From Nonomuraea deserti (lineage in GTDB: Bacteria > Actinomycetota > Actinomycetes > Streptosporangiales > Streptosporangiaceae), in NCBI RefSeq assembly GCF_004348685.1, contig NZ_SMKO01000003.1, forward strand, positions 1-64,000: a stretch of DNA of 64,000 bases, given 5' to 3'. Below the pieces are notes generated by a model. That model ran no database searches. It had not been told where the DNA came from and saw only the letters and a program-made list of their open reading frames with translations. Below, in pieces: positions 51,907 through 60,546 of the stretch (positions are counted from its first letter, which is position 1; each line of letters opens with the position of its first letter). Position numbers and translations under genes: made by a program.

Positions 51907-52392
51907 CTACGTGCGCCAGTTGTGTTTGATCAGCAGGTTGCGGGCGTCGTCGGCGACCGCCGCATCGGTCACGACGTCGTAGCGTTCGGCGATGACGGCC
52001 TGCTGGGAGACGAACCCGGGGCCCTTGTTGACCAGGTAGGTGACCAGTCCGAAGACGGCGCCGAAGAGCGCGCCGTACGCGATCCCGCCGAGCACGAGCG
52101 CCCCCGTCGAGCCCGTCGAGCTCGTGAAGAGCGGCATGAGCAGGCCGATCACCAGGCCGAACCAGAGGCCGGTGGCGGCCCCCGCGGCCGCGGCGCGTCC
52201 CGCGGTGGCGCGGCCCATGACGGTTTCGACCAGGCGCAGATCGTGGCCGACGATCGCGGATCGTTCCACGGGGAAACCGTTCTCGGCCAGGAAGCCGACG
52301 GCCTTCTTGGCCTGCTCGGCGGTGGTGTAGGTGCCGATCACCGGGCGGTCTTCCGCTGCCGGCAGGATGACCGTCGGTGCCGTCTTGAACAT
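51907..52392 (-). CDS. General-stress-protein-like membrane protein
   Basis: 161 residues from MFKTAPTVILPAAEDRPVIG, with AAGGAAGGGG five bases upstream. The N-terminal VIGTYTTAEQAKKAVGFLAE with GFPVERSAIVGHDLRLVE is the ferredoxin-like repeat of general stress protein 17M. A Gly/Ala-rich membrane hairpin (GAATGLWFGLVIGLLMPLF and ALVLGGIAYGALFGAVFGLV) follows, then a second half-domain ending in ARNLLIKHNW. It lies 51 bp after the Hsp20 gene on the same strand and is probably in the same stress operon. Function is unknown. Confidence 0.78.
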   Translation of the reverse strand: MFKTAPTVILPAAEDRPVIGTYTTAEQAKKAVGFLAENGFPVERSAIVGHDLRLVETVMGRATAGRAAAAGAATGLWFGLVIGLLMPLFTSSTGSTGALVLGGIAYGALFGAVFGLVTYLVNKGPGFVSQQAVIAERYDVVTDAAVADDARNLLIKHNWRT

Positions 52393-52443
52393 CGTGGTCC
52401 CCTTCCTTCGCGATGGGCGTGGCGAAACCGTCACGCCCATGGG

Positions 52444-52863
52444 TCACTTCGAGAGCGCCTTGGCGATCTCGACCTTGCGCGGCCGGGCCGAGGCCGGCAC
52501 CGGCACGCGCACGGTGAGGACGCCGTCGTCGTATGCCGCCTGGGCGCCGTCGGCGTCGAGGCGGCCAGGCAGGTAGACCTGCCGGGTGCAGTCGCCGGTC
52601 GAGCGCTCCTGGACGAACACGCTCTCGTCCTCGGTGTACGGCTCCTCGCGCCTGGCGTGCACCGTCAGGACGCCGCGGTCGACCGTGACCTCGATCGAGT
52701 CGGGGTCGACGCCGGGAAGGTCGAAGCGGAGCAGGATCTCGTCCTGACGGCGGACGGCGTCCATCGGCATCGCCGCCCACGCGTCACCGAGCACGGGCCG
52801 GGCCAGCCGGTCGAACTGCCGCTCCAGCTGGCGGAGAGCCGAGTCGATCGACGTGAGCCGCAT
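52444..52863 (-). CDS. Hsp20/alpha-crystallin small heat-shock protein
   Basis: 139 residues from MRLTSIDSALRQLERQFDRL; GGAGG nine bases upstream. The alpha-crystallin domain (about 40-130) has DEILLRFDLPGVDPDSIEVT, VLTVHARREEPYTEDE, RSTGDCTRQVYLPGRLD and the GVLTVRVPV beta strand. It is an ATP-independent holdase that binds unfolding proteins. The C-terminal I-X-I/V anchor is weak (VEIAKALSK). The promoter region carries the inverted repeat TTCAT/ATGAA at the -10. Confidence 0.9.
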   Translation of the reverse strand: MRLTSIDSALRQLERQFDRLARPVLGDAWAAMPMDAVRRQDEILLRFDLPGVDPDSIEVTVDRGVLTVHARREEPYTEDESVFVQERSTGDCTRQVYLPGRLDADGAQAAYDDGVLTVRVPVPASARPRKVEIAKALSK

Positions 52864-52908
52864 CGTCTGCCACCTCCGTACGTGTGGCTCGATCCTTCTA
52901 TGTGTGGC

Positions 52909-52947
52909 TTCATAAAACATGAAACTACAGTTGCAGGTTTATGTCAA
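52909..52947 (-). promoter_or_regulatory. Promoter and inverted repeat of the hsp20 operon
   Basis: On the minus strand TTGACA (52942-52947), 17 bp, TTTCAT (52919-52924). The inverted repeat TTCAT-AAAAC-ATGAA (52909-52923) covers the -10 and start region and is very AT-rich for this DNA. It does not match the HspR HAIR or CIRCE sequences. Confidence 0.5.
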
Positions 52948-53038
52948 GCGCCACGAAAAGCGATGGGAATCTGTCAGACCCTGGTGATAGGAACAGGTCC
53001 GATGCCGCCACTGCGGCCAAGGGGGAAAGGACCTGCCG

Positions 53039-55006
53039 GTGACCACCAACAGCTCGGAGTTCTCCGTCTCCGGTCCGCGCTACGACCGGCGCGGTCCCGT
53101 GCGCTGGCTCTGGTCCCATCTGCGCCGGCACCCCCAGCACCTGGCCGGGTTTCTCGGCGGGTCGTTGGTCATGGTGGTGCTCAACGCCGCCGTGCCCCAG
53201 TTCACCGGCGACGCCTTCGACGCCGTCCTGGGCGAGCGGGGCGAGCCGGCCTCCGCCCTGTGGTCGATCACGCTGGCGATGCTGGCGCTGGTGACGGCCC
53301 GCGGCCTGTCCGACATGGTCGCCAGGATGGGGAGCGAGGTGCTGGCCAAACGGCTGGAGCGCGACACCCGCGACGAGCTCTACGTCGCCCTGCTCGGCAA
53401 GAGCCAGACCTTCCACAACCGGCAGCGGGTCGGCGACCTCATGGCCAGGGCGGCCAACGACATCCGGCAGCTGTCCATCATGATCAGTCCCGGTGTCGAC
53501 CTGATCGTCGACTCCTGGCTGACCGGCCTGGTGCCGTTCTTCTTCATCGCCACGATCGACCCCCGGTTGCTGCTCGTGCCGGGCGTCTACGCGGCCGTCT
53601 TCGTGTTCGCGCTCCGCCACTACATGCGCAGGCTCAACCCGGTGTCGACCCGCATGCGCGACCAGTTCGGCGAGCTCAACGCCGGGCTCAACCAGGCCGT
53701 GCGCGGCATCGAGGTGATCAAGGTGACCGCGCAGGAGGGGCAGGAGCGGGGGCGGTTCCGCGCCAACGCGCGCCTCTATCGCGACTCGTTCGTACGCAAC
53801 GGCCTCGTCCAGGCGCGCTACCTGCCCACCCTTCTCTACGCCTTCGCGGTGGCCGGCGCCCTGTGGCACGGCCTCCAGCTCCAGGGCACGGGGGCCATCA
53901 CGGTCGGCGACCTCGTGGCCTACATGGGCCTGGTCGTCATGCTGGGCTTCCCGACGCAGATCTCGATCTTCACCTTCTCGCTGGTGCAGATCGGCATCGC
54001 CTCCTCCCGCCGCATCCTGAGCATCATCAGCGCCGAGGCCGAGCTGGAGCAGCGGCGCGACGGCCGCGCCGCGCCCATCGCGGGAGAGATCATCTTCGAG
54101 GACGTCACGTTCGCGTACGACGAGGGCGATCCGGTGCTGCGCGGCGTGACGTTCAGCGTGCGCCCCGGCGAGACCGTGGCGATCGTCGGCGAGACCGGTT
54201 CGGGCAAGAGCACGCTCACCAAGCTCGTGCCACGCATCTACGACGTCACCTCGGGCCGCATCCTGGTCGACGGCGTCGACATACGCGACTGGGACCTCGA
54301 CTCGCTGCGCTCCCAGATCTCCACCATCGAGCAGGACATCGTGCTCTTCTCCCGCTCCGTGGCCGAGAACATCGCCTTCAGCCTGGGCCAGCGGGCCGAC
54401 CGCGAGGCCGTGGTGCGGGCGGCGGAAGACGCCCAGGCCGCCGAGTTCATCGCCGAGCTCGACGACGGCTACGACACCGTCATCGGCGAGCGCGGCGTCA
54501 CGCTGTCCGGCGGCCAGCGCCAGCGCCTGGCCATCGCGCGGGCGCTGCTGACCGACCCGGCGATCCTCGTGCTCGACGACTCGACGAGCGCCATCGACTC
54601 CGCCACTGAAGACAAGATCCAGCAGGCGATCGGCCGCGTCCTCGACGGGCGCACGACGTTGCTGATCACCCACCGGCTCTCCCAGATCCGCTGGGCCGAC
54701 AAGGTCCTGCTGCTCAGGCGGGGCGAGCTGGTCGACTGCGGCACGCACGACGAGCTCATCCAGCGCAGCCGCCTCTACCGCCGGATCTTCGCCCACTACG
54801 ACGAGGTCGACGTGGCCCCGCAGGGCGACACGCCGCAGGAGGCGGGAGGCCCGGAGGGGGCGGGAGGCCCGGCGTTCGGGGCTGATGAGGCGGGAGGTCC
54901 GGCGATCGGGCCGGAGGAGGCGAGAGGTCCGGCGATCGGGCCGGACGAGCTGGATCCCGCGCACGAGGCCCCGGTCCTGGAGAGCGAGCAGGGGAGGGCC
55001 CGCTGA
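53039..55006 (+). CDS. ABC exporter half-transporter with degenerate ATP site
   Basis: 655 residues from GTG 53039 after AAAGGA. Six transmembrane segments (about 35-320) precede a nucleotide-binding domain: Walker A GETGSGKST near 385, signature LSGGQRQRLAIARALL near 489, Walker B ILVLDDSTSAID near 510 and LLITHRLS. The residue after the Walker B Asp is Asp, not the catalytic Glu, so this site is probably inactive. That is typical of one half of heterodimeric exporters such as TM287/288 or BmrCD. The C-terminal tail (about 605-640) is three 10-residue repeats (EAGGPAIGPE). Its stop overlaps the partner gene's start as TGATG. Confidence 0.92.
   Translation: MTTNSSEFSVSGPRYDRRGPVRWLWSHLRRHPQHLAGFLGGSLVMVVLNAAVPQFTGDAFDAVLGERGEPASALWSITLAMLALVTARGLSDMVARMGSEVLAKRLERDTRDELYVALLGKSQTFHNRQRVGDLMARAANDIRQLSIMISPGVDLIVDSWLTGLVPFFFIATIDPRLLLVPGVYAAVFVFALRHYMRRLNPVSTRMRDQFGELNAGLNQAVRGIEVIKVTAQEGQERGRFRANARLYRDSFVRNGLVQARYLPTLLYAFAVAGALWHGLQLQGTGAITVGDLVAYMGLVVMLGFPTQISIFTFSLVQIGIASSRRILSIISAEAELEQRRDGRAAPIAGEIIFEDVTFAYDEGDPVLRGVTFSVRPGETVAIVGETGSGKSTLTKLVPRIYDVTSGRILVDGVDIRDWDLDSLRSQISTIEQDIVLFSRSVAENIAFSLGQRADREAVVRAAEDAQAAEFIAELDDGYDTVIGERGVTLSGGQRQRLAIARALLTDPAILVLDDSTSAIDSATEDKIQQAIGRVLDGRTTLLITHRLSQIRWADKVLLLRRGELVDCGTHDELIQRSRLYRRIFAHYDEVDVAPQGDTPQEAGGPEGAGGPAFGADEAGGPAIGPEEARGPAIGPDELDPAHEAPVLESEQGRAR
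54857..54946 (+). repeat. Three in-frame 30-bp repeats in the ABC exporter tail
   Basis: Units at 54857, 54887 and 54917 encode variants of EAGGPAIGPE. The last two differ at only two bases; the first is more diverged. Confidence 0.85.
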
Positions 55007-56829
55007 TGGGCTTCATCATGGACGGCCTCGACGCCGAAGACTACGACCGCACCTACAACGACCGCGACCTGCTCCGCCGGATCCTGTCCTACTTCAGGCC
55101 CAGGATGGGCGCGATGTTCGTGGTGGCCGCGATGATCGTGCTGGGCTCGGTCAGCCAGGCGGCCATCCCGCTGCTGGCCAGCCTGGCCGTCGACGCGCTC
55201 GCCGACGGCACGATCGCCGAGGTGGGCTGGCAGCTGGTCGCCGGCACCCTGCTGGCCGGGGTGCTCGGGTGGGGGTTCAACTTCCTCCGGCAGTGGCAGA
55301 GCGCGCGGGTCACCGGCGACGTCGTCCTGCGGCTGCGCGAAGACGCGTTCGACGCCGTGCTGGAGCGCGACCTGTCCTTCTACGACGAGACGCCGTCCGG
55401 CCGGATCGTCAGCCGGGTGACGTCCGACACCGACGACTTCGCCACGGTCTCCACCCTGACGATGGACCTGATCAGCCAGGTGCTGATGGTCGGCTTCGTG
55501 ACGGTCCTGCTCTTCCTGCGCAGCGTCGAGCTCGCCCTGCTGACGATGCTGGTCGTACCGATCGTGGTGGGTCTCGCGCTGATCTTCCGCCGTCTCGCGC
55601 GGGCCAGCACGCGTCACGCGCAACGCTCGCTGAGCCGGGTCAACGCCAACCTGCAGGAGACCATGGGCGGCATCGCGGTGGCGAAGAACTTCCGCCAGGA
55701 GCGGCAGGTCTACGACGAGTTCCGGCCCATCAACCGGCAGAGCTACCGCGTGACGCTGCGGCAGGGGTTCGTCTTCTCCGCCATCTTCCCTGTGCTCTTC
55801 CTGGTGGCCGGGCTCGCCACGGTCGCCCTCATCCAACTGGGCGGCACGGCGGTGCTCGGCGGCGGCCTGAGCGCCGGCGACTGGTACCTCTTCCTGCAGG
55901 GGGTCGCGCTCTTCTGGTTCCCTCTGACGTCCATCGCCGCGTTCTGGTCCCAGTTCCAGCAGGGGCTGTCCGCGTCCGAGCGGGTCTTCGCCCTGATCGA
56001 CGCCGAGCCGAGAGTGGTGCAGACCGGCGCGCAGGATCCCGGCAGGATCGCCGGCCGCATCGAGTTCCGCGACCTCACGTTCGGCTACGACCCCGGCAAC
56101 CCCGTGCTCCGCGACTTCAACCTGCTCATCGAGGCGGGCGAGACCGTCGCGCTGGTCGGCCACACCGGCGCGGGCAAGTCGACGCTCAGCAAGCTGATCA
56201 CCCGCTTCTACGAGTTCCAGGAGGGCCGCCTCCTGATCGACGGCCACGACATCCGTGGCCTCGACCTGCCCGCCTACCGCCGGCAGATCGGCGCGGTCCC
56301 GCAGGCGCCGTTCCTGTTCAGCGGCACGGTCGCCGACAACATCCGCTACCCGCGGCCGGAGGCGAGCGACGACGACGTGCTCGCGGCCGCGTCGGCGGTC
56401 GGCGGCGGCGACTGGGTCGACGCGCTACCGCACGGCCTGCAGACCGACGTGGGCGAGCACGGCCGCGCCCTGTCCATGGGCCAGCGCCAGCTCGTCGCGC
56501 TGGCCCGCCTGCTCATCCAGGATCCCGCGATCGTGGTGCTCGACGAGGCCACGGCCAGTGTCGACCCGCTGACCGAGGCCCAGATCCAGGAGGGCCTCGA
56601 CGTCGTGCTGGCCGGCCGCACCTCGATCGTCATCGCCCACCGGCTCTCCACGATCGAACACGTCGACCGCATCATCGTGCTCGACCACGGCCAGATCGTC
56701 GAGGAGGGCGACCACTCCACGCTGCTGGCCCGGGGCGGCCGCTACTGCCAGGTCTACAACACCTACTTCCGCCACCAGTCCCCCAACTACCGAGCCGGCT
56801 CCGGATTCGTCCCCGTCGGCTCCCCGTGA
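55006..56829 (+). CDS. ABC exporter half-transporter with consensus catalytic site
   Basis: 607 residues from ATG 55006, coupled to the preceding half-transporter. Six transmembrane segments (about 35-330) are followed by Walker A GHTGAGKST near 386, signature LSMGQRQLVALARLLI near 489, Walker B IVVLDEATASVD with the catalytic Glu near 510, and IVIAHRLS. The signature is altered from LSGGQ to LSMGQ. In heterodimeric exporters the altered signature pairs with the partner's inactive Walker site, exactly as seen here. Likely a multidrug or lipid exporter; the substrate is unknown. Confidence 0.93.
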   Translation: MGFIMDGLDAEDYDRTYNDRDLLRRILSYFRPRMGAMFVVAAMIVLGSVSQAAIPLLASLAVDALADGTIAEVGWQLVAGTLLAGVLGWGFNFLRQWQSARVTGDVVLRLREDAFDAVLERDLSFYDETPSGRIVSRVTSDTDDFATVSTLTMDLISQVLMVGFVTVLLFLRSVELALLTMLVVPIVVGLALIFRRLARASTRHAQRSLSRVNANLQETMGGIAVAKNFRQERQVYDEFRPINRQSYRVTLRQGFVFSAIFPVLFLVAGLATVALIQLGGTAVLGGGLSAGDWYLFLQGVALFWFPLTSIAAFWSQFQQGLSASERVFALIDAEPRVVQTGAQDPGRIAGRIEFRDLTFGYDPGNPVLRDFNLLIEAGETVALVGHTGAGKSTLSKLITRFYEFQEGRLLIDGHDIRGLDLPAYRRQIGAVPQAPFLFSGTVADNIRYPRPEASDDDVLAAASAVGGGDWVDALPHGLQTDVGEHGRALSMGQRQLVALARLLIQDPAIVVLDEATASVDPLTEAQIQEGLDVVLAGRTSIVIAHRLSTIEHVDRIIVLDHGQIVEEGDHSTLLARGGRYCQVYNTYFRHQSPNYRAGSGFVPVGSP

Positions 56830-56848
56830 CCACAAGGTCACCGTGTCC

Positions 56849-56862
56849 GTCCGGTGCCGGAC
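56849..56862. terminator. Short hairpin between convergent ABC and phosphatase genes
   Basis: GTCCGGTGCCGGAC forms a 5-6 bp stem with a tetraloop, 20 bp after the exporter stop. The rest of the 128-bp gap (56830-56957) shows nothing else. Confidence 0.4.
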
Positions 56863-56957
56863 CGGCCTGACGGAGAACCGGAGGGCGTCCGGCGCAATGC
56901 GGCTTTCAGCGCACGAGCGCGCTGAGGGTTGCAGGGCGTCGGGTGTGGTGGGGGGCT

Positions 56958-58181
56958 TCAGAGCACGAGCCGTTCCGGCGTCCGGCTCTGCCATTCCACC
57001 ACCAGCACGGTGGCGTCGTCCTGGAGCCTGCCGCGCTGGTGCTTGAGGATGGCCTGGATCAGCCGCCGCAACGTCTCGGGGACGGTCAGCCCGTCGGCCT
57101 CGTGGCGGATGAGGAAGTCGATGAACCGCTCCAGCCCGAACAACTCCCGGTCCGGGCTCTGCGCCTCGATGATCCCGTCGGTGTAGAAGACCAGACGATC
57201 GCCCGGCTGCAGCTGATAGCCGAGCAGCCCGGTGCCCGGGCCCAGCCGGAAGCCCATCGGCGGGTCGGGTTCGGCGGCCAGCGTGGCCACCCACCGGCCG
57301 CCGCGCAGCACGAGCGGCGGGTGGTGGCCCCGGTTCACCCAGCTGAGCTCGCCGGTACGCAGGTCGAGGTCGGCCAGGATCCCGGTGGCGAACCGCCCGG
57401 TGAACTGCTCCGCGATCGCCTCGTCGATCGCCTCGCCGGCGGTGGGCAGGTCCGCCCCCTGGATCCGGGAGTTACGGCAGGCACCCATGGCGACGGTGGC
57501 GGTCAGCCCGGCCGAGGTGTCGTGGCCCATGGCGTCGAAGATCGACACGTGCAGGATGTCGCCGTCGATGGCGTAGTCGTAGGCGTCGCCTCCCACCTCG
57601 TACGCCGGCTCCAGGGCGGCGCTGACCACCACGCGCTCGTTGGCGAACGTGCCCGGCGGCAGCAGGTTGAACAGCACCTCGGCCGACAGGGTCATCGGCT
57701 GGACGCGGACCAGCCGCGCGTAGGAGTCGCTGTGGGTGCGCTTGCTCACCAGGATCATCGAGAGGAGCGAGGCCAGTTGGATGATCCGCCGCTCGGCAAG
57801 CTCTCCGAGGTCGGGCAGGGTCGCCTGGAGCACGCCGAGGCGCTCGGTGCCGTCCAGGATCGGCACCCACACCCGTAGCTCCTCCTCGGGCCTGAGCGTG
57901 GTGGCCGGCCCTCGCCGGCTGCGTACGACCTCCACGTTCCGGAAGGCCCGTCCGGCGAGCGTGGTGTCGATGAGCATCGGATCGAGCGCTTCGCCGTTGT
58001 CGCCGCTCTGGCCGGGCAGGGGCACGAGGCGCTGCTCCTGCAGATCGGTCACGTAGATCAGGGTCCGGGTGAATCCGGCCAGCCGCGCATGCTCCGCCAC
58101 CACACGGGGGACCTGCTCCAGCGCGACGAGGTGGACCGCTTCCAGCAGACCACCCAGCATCAGTTCGCCGTCACTCCGCAT
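56958..58181 (-). CDS. GAF-domain PP2C (SpoIIE/RsbU-type) phosphatase
   Basis: 407 residues from [26 protein letters not shown] lies ten bases upstream. Residues 1-165 form a GAF-like sensor domain (RTLIYVTDLQEQRLVPLPGQ, LRVWVPILDGTERLGVLQAT). Residues 185-405 are the PP2C phosphatase with metal-binding Asp in YEVGGDAYDYAIDGD, IFDAMGHDTSAGL, FATGILADLDLRTGELSWVN, GDRLVFYTDGIIEAQ and DDATVLVVEW. It dephosphorylates anti-sigma-factor antagonists in stress-sigma pathways, but no such partner gene is adjacent. It is soluble. Confidence 0.9.
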   Translation of the reverse strand: MRSDGELMLGGLLEAVHLVALEQVPRVVAEHARLAGFTRTLIYVTDLQEQRLVPLPGQSGDNGEALDPMLIDTTLAGRAFRNVEVVRSRRGPATTLRPEEELRVWVPILDGTERLGVLQATLPDLGELAERRIIQLASLLSMILVSKRTHSDSYARLVRVQPMTLSAEVLFNLLPPGTFANERVVVSAALEPAYEVGGDAYDYAIDGDILHVSIFDAMGHDTSAGLTATVAMGACRNSRIQGADLPTAGEAIDEAIAEQFTGRFATGILADLDLRTGELSWVNRGHHPPLVLRGGRWVATLAAEPDPPMGFRLGPGTGLLGYQLQPGDRLVFYTDGIIEAQSPDRELFGLERFIDFLIRHEADGLTVPETLRRLIQAILKHQRGRLQDDATVLVVEWQSRTPERLVL

Positions 58182-58269
58182 GCGCAGAACTCTCCTTGCG
58201 ACCCCCCCGTTACATCTGCGTCTTACCCAGGGGTTGCTCACCTCACGAGCGGTTGCTCCCATAATCGAG

Positions 58270-58303
58270 CCGGGGCCCGCACCAGTGCTGGTGCGGGCCC
58301 CGG
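58270..58303 (-). terminator. Strong 15-bp hairpin downstream of the cold-shock gene
   Basis: CCGGGGCCCGCACCA (58270-58284) and its exact complement (58289-58303) enclose the loop GTGC, 21 bp after the CspA stop on the minus strand. It is the most stable short hairpin I saw in the window. Confidence 0.75.
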
Positions 58304-58324
58304 ATCTGCGAGCTTGATGCCGTG

Positions 58325-58531
58325 TCAGGCGGGAACGATGTTCTCCGCCTGCGGGCCCTTCTGGCCCTGGACGACGTCGAAGGCCACCTTCTGGCCCTCG
58401 GTCAGCTCACGGTAGCCACCGTTGGAGACGATGTTGGAGTAGTGAGCGAAGACGTCGGCGCCGCCGCCGTCCTGCGCGATGAAGCCGAAGCCCTTTTCGG
58501 AGTTGAACCACTTCACGGTTCCGGTCGCCAT
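58325..58531 (-). CDS. CspA-family cold-shock protein
   Basis: 68 residues: [20 protein letters not shown] with RNP1 (KGFGFI) and RNP2 (DVFAHYSNI) aromatic nucleic-acid-binding motifs and the C-terminal [20 protein letters not shown]. It is an OB-fold RNA chaperone of the standard length. AAAGGAG six bases upstream is enclosed in a small inverted repeat, and the leader region contains a terminator-like hairpin, so translation is probably controlled by RNA structure. Confidence 0.96.
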   Translation of the reverse strand: MATGTVKWFNSEKGFGFIAQDGGGADVFAHYSNIVSNGGYRELTEGQKVAFDVVQGQKGPQAENIVPA

Positions 58532-58533
58532 GT

Positions 58534-58550
58534 CTATCTCCTTTAGATAG
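58534..58550 (-). promoter_or_regulatory. Hairpin enclosing the cspA ribosome-binding site
   Basis: CTATCTAAAGGAGATAG: arms CTATC and GATAG around TAAAGGA. An upstream CTCC can alternatively pair with GGAG. It is a small, weak structure that could melt or refold with temperature. Confidence 0.5.
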
Positions 58551-58623
58551 GAGGCGGAGACGAGATCCGCACTTTACGGACCCCGCGTCGCTGGAATGAG
58601 CCCATCCGGAGATGACCGGAAAC

Positions 58624-58659
58624 AAAAAACGCACCTGAAGATCAATCTCGTCAGGTGCG
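58624..58659 (-). terminator. Intrinsic terminator with T-run upstream of cspA
   Basis: CGCACCTGA (58630-58638) pairs with TCAGGTGCG (58651-58659), and on the minus strand the stem is followed by T6. It would end transcription from the upstream 129-residue gene. If the cspA promoter lies further upstream, it would instead be an attenuator in the cspA leader. It is the only terminator with a clear T-run in the window. Confidence 0.75.
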
Positions 58660-58726
58660 CACAAGTCTTATGGGTAACACATCTGCAACTGTGTCCACGC
58701 TATCACACATCGCCTGCGCATGTGCA

Positions 58727-59116
58727 TCATGAGTGCACGGCACGAACCTCCGTCACGACGAACTCGTCCACGATGTGCTGGTTCTGCACCAGGAATCCGA
58801 CCACGCCCGCGACCGCCTCCGCGCCCAGCGCCGCTCTGGCCTGCCCGCTCAGCAGGTAGACCAGCGGCGTCGACGGCTGGTCGATGGCGAACTGGCGGTC
58901 ATGGCGGTGCACGTCGTGCAGTGCCCTGATCGGGATGGGCCGCACCGAGGTGAACCACACTGCGACATCCCACAGCGGCAACGCCGGGTCGGCGTCGCCC
59001 GCGGCGTGGTAGCAGGTGACGCAGCCGTTCCCGGCATGTTGCCCGTGCGGGCACGTCCACTGGGCGATGTCGGCCCGGGTCTGGTCGTGGCCGCTCAGGA
59101 TCGCCGCCTCGGTCAC
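58727..59116 (-). CDS. Hypothetical protein with a Cys/His cluster
   Basis: 129 residues from GTG 59116. The N-terminal third has WTCPHGQHAGNGCVTCYHAA, three Cys and three His that could bind zinc or iron. The rest includes VWFTSVRPIPIRALHDVHRH and PSTPLVYLLSGQARAALGAE, then a hydrophobic VAGVVGFLVQNQHIVDEFVV. No signal peptide or clear family. It precedes the cold-shock gene on the same strand but is separated from it by an intrinsic terminator. Confidence 0.55.
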   Translation of the reverse strand: MTEAAILSGHDQTRADIAQWTCPHGQHAGNGCVTCYHAAGDADPALPLWDVAVWFTSVRPIPIRALHDVHRHDRQFAIDQPSTPLVYLLSGQARAALGAEAVAGVVGFLVQNQHIVDEFVVTEVRAVHS

Positions 59117-59317
59117 CCGGCGGCGCGGCGATCCCGCGTCGTACGGGCGGGAGTGGTCGCTGGTGATGATCGGTTCCCTCCGCTCCCAGGTTGGCTTTCG
59201 ACCTTATCCGCAGGCGTCGGTCCGGCACACGGTGGAGCGGCCCCAGGCTTGTCAACGAATCCTTGTGCCGCGAACCACGCCGTGCTCCGCACCCTGTCCC
59301 GGCACGGACGCGCGGAC

Positions 59318-59357
59318 GGGTGGCCGCGATCCGGTGTGACACCGGCCGCGGCCACCC
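59318..59357 (-). terminator. Long imperfect hairpin downstream of the DUF418 gene
   Basis: GGGTGGCCGCG (59318-59328) pairs with CGCGGCCACCC (59347-59357), and CCGGTG (59331-59336) with CACCGG (59340-59345), giving a 17-bp stem with a small internal loop, 25 bp after the DUF418 stop. The rest of 59117-59382 shows no gene. Confidence 0.7.
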
Positions 59358-59382
59358 GCTGGGCGGACAGAGGGTGAACCCG

Positions 59383-60546
59383 TCACCGGTAGGCCAGGCG
59401 GCGCAGCAGGATCTCCGCCGGGCCGCGGTGCCCGGCGCGGCGCATGAGGTCGGCGATGAGGATCGACAGCAGCCAGGTCGCCGTGGCCACTCCCGTGGCG
59501 CCTGCGAGGCCGAGGTCGTCCTGCAGGCCGAGCCCGTACGGGAAGAAGAGCGCGACGAACACGACGGACTGGAAGAGGTACAGGCTCATGGAACGCTGAC
59601 CGAGCGACTGGAGGGCGGTGGCCAGGGCGTTCGGCCGCCGGATGACCGGGATCGCGGCCAGCCCCATGATCGCGGCCAGGCCGATGCCGCCGAAATGCCC
59701 GGTGAGCGGCTGGATGAGCGACGCGACCAGCGCCGCCGTGCTCGACGGCTCGGCCCACCAGCCGGCCTGCATGAGCCCCGCGGGAACGGAACCGAGCAAC
59801 GACACCGCCGTGGTGATCACCGAGACGCGGATCAGCAGCGAACGGTGCCGGACGGGCTCCTCCAGCAGCCGCCGCCGCGCGGCCCAGATCCCGGCGAACA
59901 CCCCGGGGATCACCATGATGAGGCCGATGACCAGCCCGAACGGCCAGGCCACGATCCGGCCCACCAGCATCTCGACAGGGCCGAGCGCGCCGGGGGCGAT
60001 GCTGCCGGCCTCGTACGTCGACATCTCCCCCGACAGCGGATACCACATGACGAGCCCGACCATCAGCGCCGACGGCACCAGGGCGATGCCCGACACCCAC
60101 AGGAGCGTCGCGTCCTTGGCCCGCAGCAGGCCGACGCAGAGCAGGGCGGCGATGCCGTACGGAGCCAGGATGTCGAGCGGGACGAGCACCAGGACGTGCA
60201 CGAACCCGATCGCGAGCAACCACCAGCCCCGGCGGCGCAGCAGCTTGCGCACGCTCACCCAGTCGTTGCCGCGCTCCAACTGCCGGTTCAGCAACTGCAC
60301 CAGCGCATAGCCGAACAGGAACGCGAACATCGGCCGCGCGTGGTTGTTGATCAGAAGCTGGTGCAGGAAGGCGAGGACGTCGTTGAGCAGCGACGGGCCG
60401 CGGTCGACGGTCTGCACGTAGAGCGGCGCGTGCGCGTACGCGATCGCCAGCAACATGATGCCGCGGGCGAGGTCCGGGGCGGGCGCCCGCGCGGCAGGGG
60501 CGACCGGACCCTTCGGTGAGGTCGAGGACTGGAGTGACATGTTCAC
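59383..60546 (-). CDS. DUF418-family membrane protein
   Basis: 387 residues from GTG 60546, with AAGGGGG eight bases upstream. About ten hydrophobic segments; DLARGIMLLAIAYAHAPLYV, NNHARPMFAFLFGYALVQLL and the C-terminal GQRSMSLYLFQSVVFVALFF are typical of the DUF418/acyltransferase-3-like family. Relatives act as membrane acyltransferases or transporters in surface modification, but no activity is established for this group. It stands alone between two gene-poor stretches. Confidence 0.85.
   Translation of the reverse strand: MNMSLQSSTSPKGPVAPAARAPAPDLARGIMLLAIAYAHAPLYVQTVDRGPSLLNDVLAFLHQLLINNHARPMFAFLFGYALVQLLNRQLERGNDWVSVRKLLRRRGWWLLAIGFVHVLVLVPLDILAPYGIAALLCVGLLRAKDATLLWVSGIALVPSALMVGLVMWYPLSGEMSTYEAGSIAPGALGPVEMLVGRIVAWPFGLVIGLIMVIPGVFAGIWAARRRLLEEPVRHRSLLIRVSVITTAVSLLGSVPAGLMQAGWWAEPSSTAALVASLIQPLTGHFGGIGLAAIMGLAAIPVIRRPNALATALQSLGQRSMSLYLFQSVVFVALFFPYGLGLQDDLGLAGATGVATATWLLSILIADLMRRAGHRGPAEILLRRLAYR

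Noticed and set aside
59117-59382. A small protein gene in the gap downstream of the DUF418 gene
   Set aside because: The region is occupied by a long hairpin and short frames without start signals; no coding pattern was seen.
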